This document shows, piece by piece, positions 44,299 through 53,001 of a stretch of 64,000 nt of DNA. The position numbers were made by a program, and so were the translations under genes. The first letter of the stretch is position 1, and each line of letters begins with the position of its first letter. Source of the stretch: Stachybotrys elegans (Eukaryota > Ascomycota > Sordariomycetes > Hypocreales > Stachybotryaceae). The notes beneath the pieces were generated by a model. That model was given only the letters and a program-made list of their open reading frames with translations, did no database searches and had not been told where the DNA came from. The stretch is from contig JAGPNK010000009.1 of assembly GCA_020746835.1 (NCBI GenBank), positions 1,674,001 through 1,738,000 of the forward strand. The letters are read 5' to 3'.

Positions 44299-46569
44299 TT
44301 ACTCCTCCTTCTTCTCCTCGGCAGGAGCGGCGGCGGCGGCCTTGAGCTTCTCCAGCTCCTCCGTCACGGCCTTGAGCTTGGCTTCGAAGTCGGCGGCCTG
44401 CTTCTTGGCGGCGTCGAGCTCCTTGCTGTGCTCATCAGTGGCCGACTTGAGCTTGGACTCGGCTTCCGTCAGCTTCTGGTTGACGCTGTCGAGTTCCGAG
44501 GTGTGCTTGTCGGTCGACTCCTTCAGCTTGCTCTCAGCCTCGGCGGTGAGCTTTTGGGCATCGGCGAGCTTGGCAGCGCTCTCCTTATCAGCGGCAGCGA
44601 GCTTGCTCTCGGCGTCGGCAGTCAGCTTCTTAGCCTCCTCAAGCTTAGCGGCCTGCTCGGTGGCAGATGCCTTGAGCTTGGCCTCGGCCTCGGCAGCCTC
44701 AGCCTTGGCCTTCTCCAGGTCGGCGGCGGAAGCCTTCAGCTTCTCCTCAGCAGAGGAAGCCTGGGCCTTGGCAGCCTCAACCTCACCAGTAGCAGCCTTG
44801 AGCTTCTCCTCGGCAGCGGCGGCAGCGCTCTTGGCCTGCTCGACCTCGGCAGTGGAGGCCTTGAGCTTCTCCTCGACGGCGGCAGCGTCAGCCTTGGCCT
44901 TGTCAGCCTCAGCAGCAGAGGCCGTCACCTTCTCCTCCAGGGACTTGGAGTCGGCCTTGGCCTTGTCGACCTCGGCAGTGGAGGCCTTGAGCTTCTCCTC
45001 GACAGCAGCGGTGTCGGCCTTGGCCTTCTCGGTCTCGGCGGTAGTGGCCTTGAGCTGGCTCTCGGTCTCAGCAACCTGCTTCTTGACCTTCTCAACCTCC
45101 TCCTCGGTGGCCTTGAGCTTCGTCTCGGCGTCGGCGGCCTTCTTCTGGGCCTCCTCGAGCTTGGAGGACAGCTCAGAGGCAGACGACTTGAGCTGGCTCT
45201 CGGCCTCGGCGAGCTTCTTGTTGGTGCTCTCGATCTCCGTGGCGTGCTCGGCGGTAAGGGCCTTGATCTTCTCCTCGGCCTCGGTGACCTGCTTGGTGGT
45301 GGCCTCGATCTCGGTAGCGTGAGCCTTCTTCAAGGCGTCCAGCTGGCCCTCGACCTCGGCAACCTTCTTGGCGGCGCTCTCGACATCGGCGCCCTGCTGC
45401 TGCTGAAGAGCCTTGAGCTCCGTCTCGGCGGCCGTCAGCTTGGTGCTGGTGGCCTCGAGGGTGGCGGTGTGCTCGTCGGTGGCCTTCTTGAGCTGGCTCT
45501 CAGCATCGGCAAGCTTCTTGGCAGAAGCCTCGAGCTCCGCGGCGTGGGAGTCGGCCAGAGCCTTGAGCTTAGCCTCGGCATCGGTCAGCTTCGTCGTGGC
45601 GGCGAGCAGCTCGGCGCTGTGGTCCTCCTTGGCCTTGTTCAGCGACTCCTCGAGCTTGGCGACCTCGGCCTTTGCGCTGGTAACATCGGCCTTGTACTGC
45701 TCAGCCTCGGACGCGTACTTGGCGTCGGCAGCTTCCTTCTCCTTCTTGGCGGCCTCGAGGTCCTTGGTCAGGGTCTCGGAGCTGGCCTGCAGGGCGGAGT
45801 GCTTCTCTTGCCAGGCGGCGGCGTCCTTCTGGGCAGCGGCGAGCTGGGAGGCGGATTCCGTCTTGAGCGCCTCAATGGCCTTCTCGAGGGTGTCGCGCTT
45901 CTCCGCAAGATCGGCGAGCTCCTTCTTCTGTGCTGCGTCGAGATCGGAAGAGGCCGAGATGGCCTGGGTGCGCTCCTCGAGGTCCTTGTTGGCGGTCTCG
46001 AGAGCGCTCTGGAGCTTGGCGATCTCCTGCTGGAAGGTGGCGTGCTTCTGCTCGGCCTCGGCGGCCTGGGCCTTGAGGGCGGCAATCTCCTCCTTCAGGG
46101 CAGCCTCGGCGGAGGCGCGCTCCTCCTGGGCCTTGGCCAGACCAGCCTTGAGGGTGGCGACCTCCTCGGCAAGGGCGTCCTTCTCCTGCTGGAGGGCGGC
46201 GAGCTTGTCATTGACGGCGCTGAGGTCCTTGGTGACGGCCTCGAGCTCGCGGGTGCGGGCGGCGGTGGCCTCCTTGCTGAGGAGCAGCTGCTGCTCAGCC
46301 TCGTCGGCCTTGGACTGCAGGGCGGCCTGGGTCTGGGCGATCTGGGACTGGCTGTCTGTGGAAGAGGCCTCGAGGGTCTTGATCTTCTGCCGCAGCTCGT
46401 CGGCCTCCTTGGTCAGGTCCTTGTACTGCTTGTCCTTGGTGGCGACATCCTTCTCGAGGGCGCTGATGGCCTCGGCCTTGTCGTTGATCTCCGTCTCCAG
46501 CAGCTTGAGGTCGCTCCTGCTTATGCCCTCACCGCTCCCGTGGGAGAATATGGACAGAGCGTTACCCAT
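44299..46569 (-). CDS. Long coiled-coil protein with N-terminal myristoylation motif
   Basis: Intronless, 756 aa. Starts MGNALSIF, a good N-myristoylation signal (Gly2, Ser6), so membrane association is likely. From about residue 20 to the KKEE terminus almost everything is heptad-patterned coiled coil rich in Ala, Glu, Lys and Leu. In the second half degenerate modules of about 20 residues recur, built on EEKLKASTAEVEKAKA and its variants, clearly grown by internal duplication. No head, motor or nucleotide-binding motif is present. It resembles scaffold or tether proteins in architecture only. The composition leaves long open frames on both strands, so antisense ORFs here are by-products. 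Confidence 0.82.
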   Translation of the reverse strand: MGNALSIFSHGSGEGISRSDLKLLETEINDKAEAISALEKDVATKDKQYKDLTKEADELRQKIKTLEASSTDSQSQIAQTQAALQSKADEAEQQLLLSKEATAARTRELEAVTKDLSAVNDKLAALQQEKDALAEEVATLKAGLAKAQEERASAEAALKEEIAALKAQAAEAEQKHATFQQEIAKLQSALETANKDLEERTQAISASSDLDAAQKKELADLAEKRDTLEKAIEALKTESASQLAAAQKDAAAWQEKHSALQASSETLTKDLEAAKKEKEAADAKYASEAEQYKADVTSAKAEVAKLEESLNKAKEDHSAELLAATTKLTDAEAKLKALADSHAAELEASAKKLADAESQLKKATDEHTATLEATSTKLTAAETELKALQQQQGADVESAAKKVAEVEGQLDALKKAHATEIEATTKQVTEAEEKIKALTAEHATEIESTNKKLAEAESQLKSSASELSSKLEEAQKKAADAETKLKATEEEVEKVKKQVAETESQLKATTAETEKAKADTAAVEEKLKASTAEVDKAKADSKSLEEKVTASAAEADKAKADAAAVEEKLKASTAEVEQAKSAAAAAEEKLKAATGEVEAAKAQASSAEEKLKASAADLEKAKAEAAEAEAKLKASATEQAAKLEEAKKLTADAESKLAAADKESAAKLADAQKLTAEAESKLKESTDKHTSELDSVNQKLTEAESKLKSATDEHSKELDAAKKQAADFEAKLKAVTEELEKLKAAAAAPAEEKKEE

Positions 46570-47362
46570 GTCGGCACAAGCAACAGGCGGTCAAGGGTGG
46601 AACGGGTCAGGTGACGGTGCTGGCGGCGGTGGTACTGGTTCGGCAGCAAGGCAAGAGGCGGCGTCTCAGAGGATGATTGGACGGCCCGGCAAAGTATAAT
46701 GTACAAGGTAAGGGAGCAGAGAGAGGTGAGGTGCTGGGCGAGGCTGATTGGGGAGAGGAGGGAAAAAATATGCAGGTTGCAGGAGCAAGAAAATCGAGCC
46801 GGCTGGTCGTTGGTAGAAGAGCATCGAGGCAGGTACGGTGGAGGCAGGGACAGGACCCTCCTCCACTTTCGGTAGCACCCAAGGTACCAACGAGGCAATT
46901 ACCCTTGGTCCCCTAGAGCCGCCTGTACAGCGCCCAACCCGCTGTACCTTCAGAGGTACCTGGTGGGTTCCGTGGGTGCCGTGGGGCCCTGGTTCTATGG
47001 CTGCCCGTTACCTCAGCAATAAAATGAAGCCGGCCCAGAAACCCACGCGCCCAATCTTTGCTCGATTGCCGCCCAGGCCAGCTTCCAGTCTTGCCGTGCT
47101 TTGTCTGCCCGGCTACCGCCTTTGTGGCATAATTGCGTCGACTAGCTCAGGTCGCCGCCGTTCACCTGGCTTGGTGCCATCCACCTTGTGATACCTCGGT
47201 CTTGCCACTGCCTTCATGTTGCCGACATGTACTCGGTCACATCATTTCTACATTGTCTGTTCGGCCAATTTCCCAAGCTCCTGCCATAATGCCATAATGA
47301 GGGGAGAGCTTACCAGCTCAAGCTCTCCTCCAGCTCCAAGCTTTCCCCAAGCCTCGCGGCCC

Positions 47363-47364
<2 letters not shown>

Positions 47365-47393
<29 letters not shown>
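47365..47393. repeat. Poly-T tract, 29 nt
   Basis: Uninterrupted run of T. No adjacent ORF or target-site duplication that would mark it as a retroelement tail. Confidence 0.9.
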
Positions 47394-47770
47394 GGCCCTC
47401 CTCCTCATGGCCAAGTTGGAAGCTCTACATACCGCCTCTCCCATCCATCCCCACAGATCGTCCATCAGCAAAGGCGGTGTGATAGCTCATCTTGATGCCA
47501 AACCAGAGTTCGAGTCATCTTGGCGGACAGCCGAGCCAGCCCAAGACACGGCCATCCATTGTGCATCTTGTCTGCAGTCTGCACATTCCGTCCAGCTGTT
47601 GCTGTACCGTATGTAGGTGAATGTAAACATTGCTCGAGGTACCTCCGACCTAGTCCGTGGCAATCTCCGTGTAGTTCCTTTCGACCAACCTGGGAGATGA
47701 GACAATCAATCAAGCTCGAGGTAGCTTCACAGCTTTGCCGCCCCGATTGCTTTGTCTAGACCCTGCAATC

Positions 47771-47800
47771 CAATTCAATTCAATTCAATTCAATTCAATT
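47771..47800. repeat. (CAATT)6 microsatellite
   Basis: Six perfect head-to-tail copies of CAATT. Confidence 0.95.
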
Positions 47801-48970
47801 CGACTCACTTCACTTTAGCTTCTGGCACGCAGGGCGAGCAGCACAACGTCTTCATGCAAACACTTTAGTAACCATGCTCGCCTTGCTGAATTTTTCACAG
47901 GACCCTGACAAGCCTGACCATCCAAGTCAACGCACGAACCACGGAGATTATTTGGGGTCCTCCCCGCCAGCATCCCTGTCCATCCCTGTCGGCGACAACA
48001 AGCAGCGCTTCGTGTGACGGTGCCATTGGAGGACGATATCTGTCATGCACGGCTCGGCCTATGAGCGCTTGCCTTGGTTGCATCAGATGCCGCCTGCGAA
48101 CACCAGCAGCCACTCGCTTCCACAGATGCCAGCAAGCCCGGCCTCTTGTTGGGTTCGGATTGATGCCTTACTGCCTCGGGGCTCCGCAGGCGGACTTTTG
48201 ATCCCGGACTGTTCGTTGGCAATCTATTTGGGGAGCGAACCGCCTTGCCCAATTCACTGTTCATCGACAATCCCTTGCTTCAGCATGACGCACACATTCG
48301 GAGCCAGGATGCAAGTGATCTTGTCTCATGCTGTCCAGGCATTGCCCACCCATTGTTCGACACCAATGTCTTTGACGCTGCATGCATAAATGACACACAA
48401 TATCTGTGTATGGATCCACTCATTGTTTTGCTGTCTCTGGTTTCCCTCACGATGTAGCGATTTGGAAGAATTCAATTGCTTTCAGGCAACTGTATGTGCA
48501 GACCAAGCAAAAGTTGATTCACCAGAATGTTTTATTCTCAATTGAATATACCTTTATTGTATGTGTTGTGGTGTTGCCTTGGTGCGGATGGGCAACTCTA
48601 GGGTAGCCCACACATGAGAGCTAACGGAGGGTCTGATGAGTCTGGGTGAGTACACCTAATAAGATGTCCAGGGGGGGAACGTATTTGCCTCGTCATTCAT
48701 ACGTCTTTATGACCTACCGCTAAGGCGTTTACTGGGCGACATCATATCGATCTGGACACAAATTGGAAAATATAATTGCCTAATAAGATGGCCGCACCAG
48801 AATGGATAAGAACCGTTGGCAAATGAAATGTATTTGTATTAGAGTAGGAATAACAAGGACCAATGAGAAGGAAGAAAAAGAAGAGCACCCAATTGCATCC
48901 AATTCATTACGATTACTAAAGAAAAATTAAATGCCAACAAATGAACCAGACCCTTGTTCTAACGCCCCCC

Positions 48971-49951
48971 TCATTCCTCTGTCATATGAAAGGACCTCTT
49001 CTCCGCTTCATCCTTGGCCAGCGTGTTGATAGTCCACTGCCATAGATCCTCCTGCTTCTTCTCATCGTAGGACTCTGTGCTCGACTTGATTGGCTTGCGG
49101 CCCTCAAAGTATTGCCCGCTTGTCTTCTCAAGATCAGAGCCTATGACAAGACGTGCCAAGGACGAGCCTGACTCCTCTGGCGTGTGAACATTGTTGTTCA
49201 TGAAAAGGTTGAGAAGCCACCTGATCTTGGGGAAGATATTGTGCCAGACAAACGCAAGAACAGGCCCGGCTTCTCTCGCGAGGCCAGTACCAGGCATCAG
49301 GCCCGGATCGAAAGCGTTGATGGTCCAGTGCTTGCCAAGGCGCTTGTTGATATCCTGGAATTGCCTATCGAGGCGATACGTGAACAAGATGTTGGCTAGC
49401 TTCGAGTTGCTGTAGTGCTGGCGTCCTGATTTCTGGATGATCTCCGGAGTTGGGTGGGCGAGCTGCTCTGCGGAAACATAGTGTGCGTCGGGCAAGCCCG
49501 ACTTTTGCGCCGGGTCATGGGTTCCGCTTGATACGACGGCGATGCGGGCTGTGTCGGCGAGATATTTGCGCAGGAGAAAGAGAAGAAGTGCGTGACCGAC
49601 ATGACTGATGGCAAATGTCTTCTCGAATCCATCGTCCGAGTACTGAATGCCGTCTGGGAACTGCAAGGCGGCATTCAGTACGAGGGAGTGAATGGCGGGG
49701 AACTGCTTCAGCTCCCACTGTGCCGCAAAGGATCGGACATTGGCGAGGTTGGAAAGGTCAAGGGGCATGAACACAACGTTGCTCTGCTTGAGTGTCGAGT
49801 TGAGGCTCTCGACAGCGCCGTCCTTGTCGGAGCGCGCTGAGACAACGACGAGATAGGTGGGGTGTTCGCGAGCAATCTTGAGGGCACATTGGTAACCCAG
49901 ACCGGAGGTGCCACCGGTGACCAGGACAGTGCGTTCAAACTTTCCACTCAT
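48971..49951 (-). CDS. Short-chain dehydrogenase/reductase
   Basis: NAD(P)(H)-dependent oxidoreductase, 326 aa, intronless. The cofactor motif TGGTSGLG sits at about residues 12-19, followed by the Asp of PLDLSNL, the NAA-type motif LVLNAALQ, the catalytic Ser in AVVSSGTH, and the active-site YSNSK. The C-terminal third is longer than in minimal SDRs and has a hydrophobic stretch (GPVLAFVWHNIFPKIRWLLNLF) that may contact membranes or form a lid. The layout resembles retinol-dehydrogenase or protochlorophyllide-reductase-like fungal SDRs. It is divergent from a zinc-finger regulator gene 0.57 kb away, with an ABCG transporter beyond, which suggests co-regulation. Confidence 0.88.
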   Translation of the reverse strand: MSGKFERTVLVTGGTSGLGYQCALKIAREHPTYLVVVSARSDKDGAVESLNSTLKQSNVVFMPLDLSNLANVRSFAAQWELKQFPAIHSLVLNAALQFPDGIQYSDDGFEKTFAISHVGHALLLFLLRKYLADTARIAVVSSGTHDPAQKSGLPDAHYVSAEQLAHPTPEIIQKSGRQHYSNSKLANILFTYRLDRQFQDINKRLGKHWTINAFDPGLMPGTGLAREAGPVLAFVWHNIFPKIRWLLNLFMNNNVHTPEESGSSLARLVIGSDLEKTSGQYFEGRKPIKSSTESYDEKKQEDLWQWTINTLAKDEAEKRSFHMTEE

Positions 49952-50523
49952 GTTGAAATTGATAGAAAGAGGTAGTTGAGTATGATGGTGATAGATGTAT
50001 GGTTGGGATGTTGGATGGATGATTGGGAATGGGATGGGAGATAGATGGAAGGTAGGGTTGACTTAATATATACTCGTCCAACATCTTGGAGTAATAGCCA
50101 AATGTGAACGGACTTAGGCACTTCATGTCACCGAAACTGAGTGGAATAATTGTGGCTATCTCATCAACAAAGACGGAGGTTACCTGTGAAGGCGTTAACT
50201 CCAAGCCCCAAATCTTGGTCTACTTTGGGCTAGCGCAGAACGGCACCGTCAATTGAGCAGAAACTGGGGTCCCGTTCTGGTTTGGCGTCGATGATTTTTA
50301 ATTTATTGGCTTTTTCTTGGGTTGCTGGAGGACCTTCGGCCCCGTTCCGGCTTAGCGTAGAACGGCACCGCTGGCTCTTGCTATCCCTCCTTCCGCTACG
50401 AACAGCCAACAGCCTCAGTCATTAGGATATCGACGGTCCTGTTCTGGTAATTTCGGTCATCCCCTCTTTTCTCTTCTTCATGCATCATCTCCCACTTGGG
50501 ACCAGACCGCGACGGCATGACAG
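49952..50523. promoter_or_regulatory. Divergent promoter with repeated GAACGG elements
   Basis: Shared upstream region of the SDR and the zinc-finger gene. TAGCGYAGAACGGCACCG occurs at 50231-50248 and 50353-50370 (17 of 18 identical). CCCGTTCYGGYTTRGCG occurs at 50271-50287 and 50341-50357. The second pair abuts, forming an inverted CCGTTC(N12)GAACGG. These look like candidate regulator-binding sites. Confidence 0.55.
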
Positions 50524-51939
50524 ATGGCGGCCACGACCCTGCCCCCAACCGAGCTCTTCCATTATTCGCCCTCGCATCAGGTCCTCATCTGCACAGTGTG
50601 TCGCTACGCCGTCCAGCCGACCGCCATCGCCCGCCACCTCAAGGATCTCCACCATGTCTACCGAGCAGCCCGGCGGCCCTACATGGCCTACACGAGCACC
50701 CTGGAGCTGAGAGACCCGGAGTTGGTGGAGCCCCCGAGCCCCGAGCAGTTTCCCGTGGCCCATCTCCCGGTGGAACGCGGGTGGCGATGTTCCGCGCCCG
50801 GCTGTGGCTACCTGTGCGCCTCTACCAAGAGAATGGAGAATCACTGGCCGGCAAAGCATGGCCGCAAGGGCCTCGCATCCGACGACTGGACCTCTGTCCT
50901 CCTCCAAACCTTTTTCCGCGGCAACATGCTGCAGTACTTTACCAACCACCCGGCTGGATACCCGCTCAACGACCATGTGAGAAGCTTGACCAAAGTCTAC
51001 CAGCCCGACCAAGTCGACCAGCGCATCCTGACGCACTACTTTGCCTCTACCTTTGAGAGCTTCATGCTCAAGGAGGACAACATGGCCGAGATATGGCTCC
51101 ACGTCGTGCCCGGCATTGCACAACAACACCCCTTCGTCTTCCACGGCATCATGGCCTGCACGGCTCTGCACATGGCGCACCTGCAACCGGACCGCGCCGC
51201 CGAGTACACGGTGCGCGCCTTGTCGCATCAGGACGTTGCCATCTCCCAGTTTCGCTACGCCATCGACCACCCGTCCCGCCAAAACGCCAATGCCCTTGTC
51301 GCTTTCGGCTACCTCCTCACCGTGTACAGCTTCGCCGCCGACCTCAGCAATGACGAGAACCCGCTCTTCATTGTCGACGACTCCAACTCGGAGTGGGGAG
51401 ACAAGCCGCTCGCGCTTCCGCAGTGGCTGTATTTTGTCCGCGCTGGATGCGTCATGCTCTGCGACGTCTGGGACGCCGTCGAGACGGGGCCGACCAAGGT
51501 TTTGGCATACGCCTGGGAGGTGGACGTGCATGTCAGCGAGGTGGGCGACTCAAAGATGCCGTTCCTCGACTACTTTATGACACTCATCCCGACGGACGGA
51601 TCTTGGTCCACCCAGAGCATCGACGCCTACCGAACAGCCGCCACCATGCTTGCCGAGTCATTCGCCTTTGTAAACGGACACGACACCAAGCAAAACCTGA
51701 CCACATGGGTTATCATGAGCGTGTGGCCGATGCGACTGCAAGATGAGTTTATCGCCCTGTTGTCGGAGCGACATGCCGGCGCCCTCATCTTGATGGCGTA
51801 CTACTGCGTCATTCTGAAGAGACTTGACGGCCTGTGGTACTTCCAGGGCAGGCCGGCCAAGTTGCTTGGCTCCATCCTTCGCGTGCTGGATCGCAAATGG
51901 CACCCTAGTGTCCAGGAAGCAATCGACCACGTTATGTGA
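50524..51939 (+). CDS. C2H2-like zinc-finger protein with fungal transcription-factor-type C-terminal domain
   Basis: Intronless, 471 aa. Two degenerate Cys/His fingers lie at the N-terminus: ICTVCRYAVQPTAIARHLKDLHH and, after a linker, WRCSAPGCGYLCASTKRMENHWPAKHG, like the DUF3505-type fingers found in some fungal regulators. The rest is an all-helical region (HPFVFHGIMACTALHMAHLQ, ALVAFGYLLTVYSFAADL, LILMAYYCVILKRLDGLWYF) typical of Upc2/sterol-uptake-control-like fungal transcription factors. A pathway-specific regulator of the neighbouring SDR and transporter is the natural hypothesis. A 13-bp tandem repeat spans its stop codon. Confidence 0.78.
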   Translation: MAATTLPPTELFHYSPSHQVLICTVCRYAVQPTAIARHLKDLHHVYRAARRPYMAYTSTLELRDPELVEPPSPEQFPVAHLPVERGWRCSAPGCGYLCASTKRMENHWPAKHGRKGLASDDWTSVLLQTFFRGNMLQYFTNHPAGYPLNDHVRSLTKVYQPDQVDQRILTHYFASTFESFMLKEDNMAEIWLHVVPGIAQQHPFVFHGIMACTALHMAHLQPDRAAEYTVRALSHQDVAISQFRYAIDHPSRQNANALVAFGYLLTVYSFAADLSNDENPLFIVDDSNSEWGDKPLALPQWLYFVRAGCVMLCDVWDAVETGPTKVLAYAWEVDVHVSEVGDSKMPFLDYFMTLIPTDGSWSTQSIDAYRTAATMLAESFAFVNGHDTKQNLTTWVIMSVWPMRLQDEFIALLSERHAGALILMAYYCVILKRLDGLWYFQGRPAKLLGSILRVLDRKWHPSVQEAIDHVM

Positions 51940-51967
51940 CCACGTTATGGGACGACGTTATGTGACT
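51929..51967. repeat. Three-copy 13-bp tandem repeat across the stop codon of the zinc-finger gene
   Basis: ACGTTATG recurs at 51929, 51942 and 51955, exactly 13 nt apart, in units ACGTTATGTGACC, ACGTTATGGGACG and ACGTTATGTGACT. The TGA stop (51937-51939) lies in the first unit. Confidence 0.9.
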
Positions 51968-53001
51968 ATGACTCGTGTTTCCTCCAAGGTCAAAAGTCGG
52001 CGATCTAAGTCCTCCGGGACTGAGGAAAGTTTTGCTCATCCATACATGTATGATGATGACATGGCGGCGCGTGTTAAAACATGGCCGTGAATGTGGGAGA
52101 TGTTGAAAGGGGCAGTGCCGCTCTTGGACGATCCCTATCCATCCTTTCGCACCGCCCGACTGCATCGAGTTAGCACCCAAGGGCCAATTAGCGGAGCCCC
52201 AGGCCTGTTAGAGCCTTGCAAACGGGACATAAATTTAGCAACAAGCCCCTGGTTATCGCTACCCCGGAACCCGGAGCGACTGAGCGAGAACGAGTTGGCG
52301 AAATTCGGATGCTTCGAAATGGCTTCTTAACGTTATCATCTTATTGGCAGATGAGTACGGGTGTCAAAGCATCTATTGCGGAGCCGAGACCTGCGCCACG
52401 AATGCCTCCTGAAATACAGCCGGACCGGGATTCTGCTCCATCGCTTCATCTTATGACCATGGCTGGTAAGGCTGCTTCAAGATCATAAGGCGAGTCTGGT
52501 TCCAGAGACGCTCCCAGGTGGGCGACGCAATGTCCATCACCAAACTAATTAGTGGGCGAACAAGCTGCTTGGGACCCTCAGACCTCCACCACAATAACGG
52601 TGTCCCGGACTTCTCACGATGCCATGTGCTGCCAATTCCATCTTCTACATTCGCAAACGCTTCATCAAGTGAGCCGATGCTTCTGCCTGCCATGCAAGCT
52701 GTTTCTGCTGTCAGCAGGCGGCCTTTGGATCCCAATTTGAAACTGACCCAGCGCCGAGAGGCAGTCGTTTTTGCATGATATGAAGACTGACGGTCAGCAA
52801 GCCGCCAAGACCAAGGGGCTGACGGCCGCAGCCCCAGTACCCGGTTTCTAAAATCTTACCATCGTTCTCCCTAGCTCGTCAGGTACCAGGGAGTCAACAT
52901 GGGAGGCGGCTCCGAGTGAGTTATATGTATTTGGAGCCCGCTGTCTCCAAACGAGTCCGGCAAGCAACCCAACATCATTTTCATCCGATCTCCTGTCCAA
53001 G
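51940..53001. other. Intergenic, about 1.05 kb, before the ABC transporter
   Basis: No supported gene. It may hide a 5' exon of the ABC transporter carrying a signal peptide; an ATG at 52899 followed by a GTGAGT donor-like site after GGAGGCGGCTCCGA is visible, but the encoded stub is not hydrophobic. Confidence 0.4.

Larger units (their letters stand above)
46570..48970. other. Intergenic, about 2.4 kb, rich in simple repeats
   Basis: No supported gene. It holds a poly-T tract (47365-47393), a (CAATT)6 array (47771-47800) and GGTACC-type palindromes near 46880-46960. The long leader upstream of the coiled-coil gene is CT-rich on the coding strand. Confidence 0.5.

Noticed and set aside
44293..46614. 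773-codon plus-strand ORF rich in Leu/Gly, and further long plus-strand ORFs in the same region
   Set aside because: They are antisense to the repetitive coiled-coil gene. The Ala/Glu/Lys codon bias of that gene removes stop codons on the other strand, and the products are implausible low-complexity Leu/Gly or Ser/Ala chains.
47365..47393. Poly-T tract as the tail of a retrotransposon
   Set aside because: No adjacent reverse-transcriptase ORF and no flanking target-site duplication seen; treated as a simple repeat.
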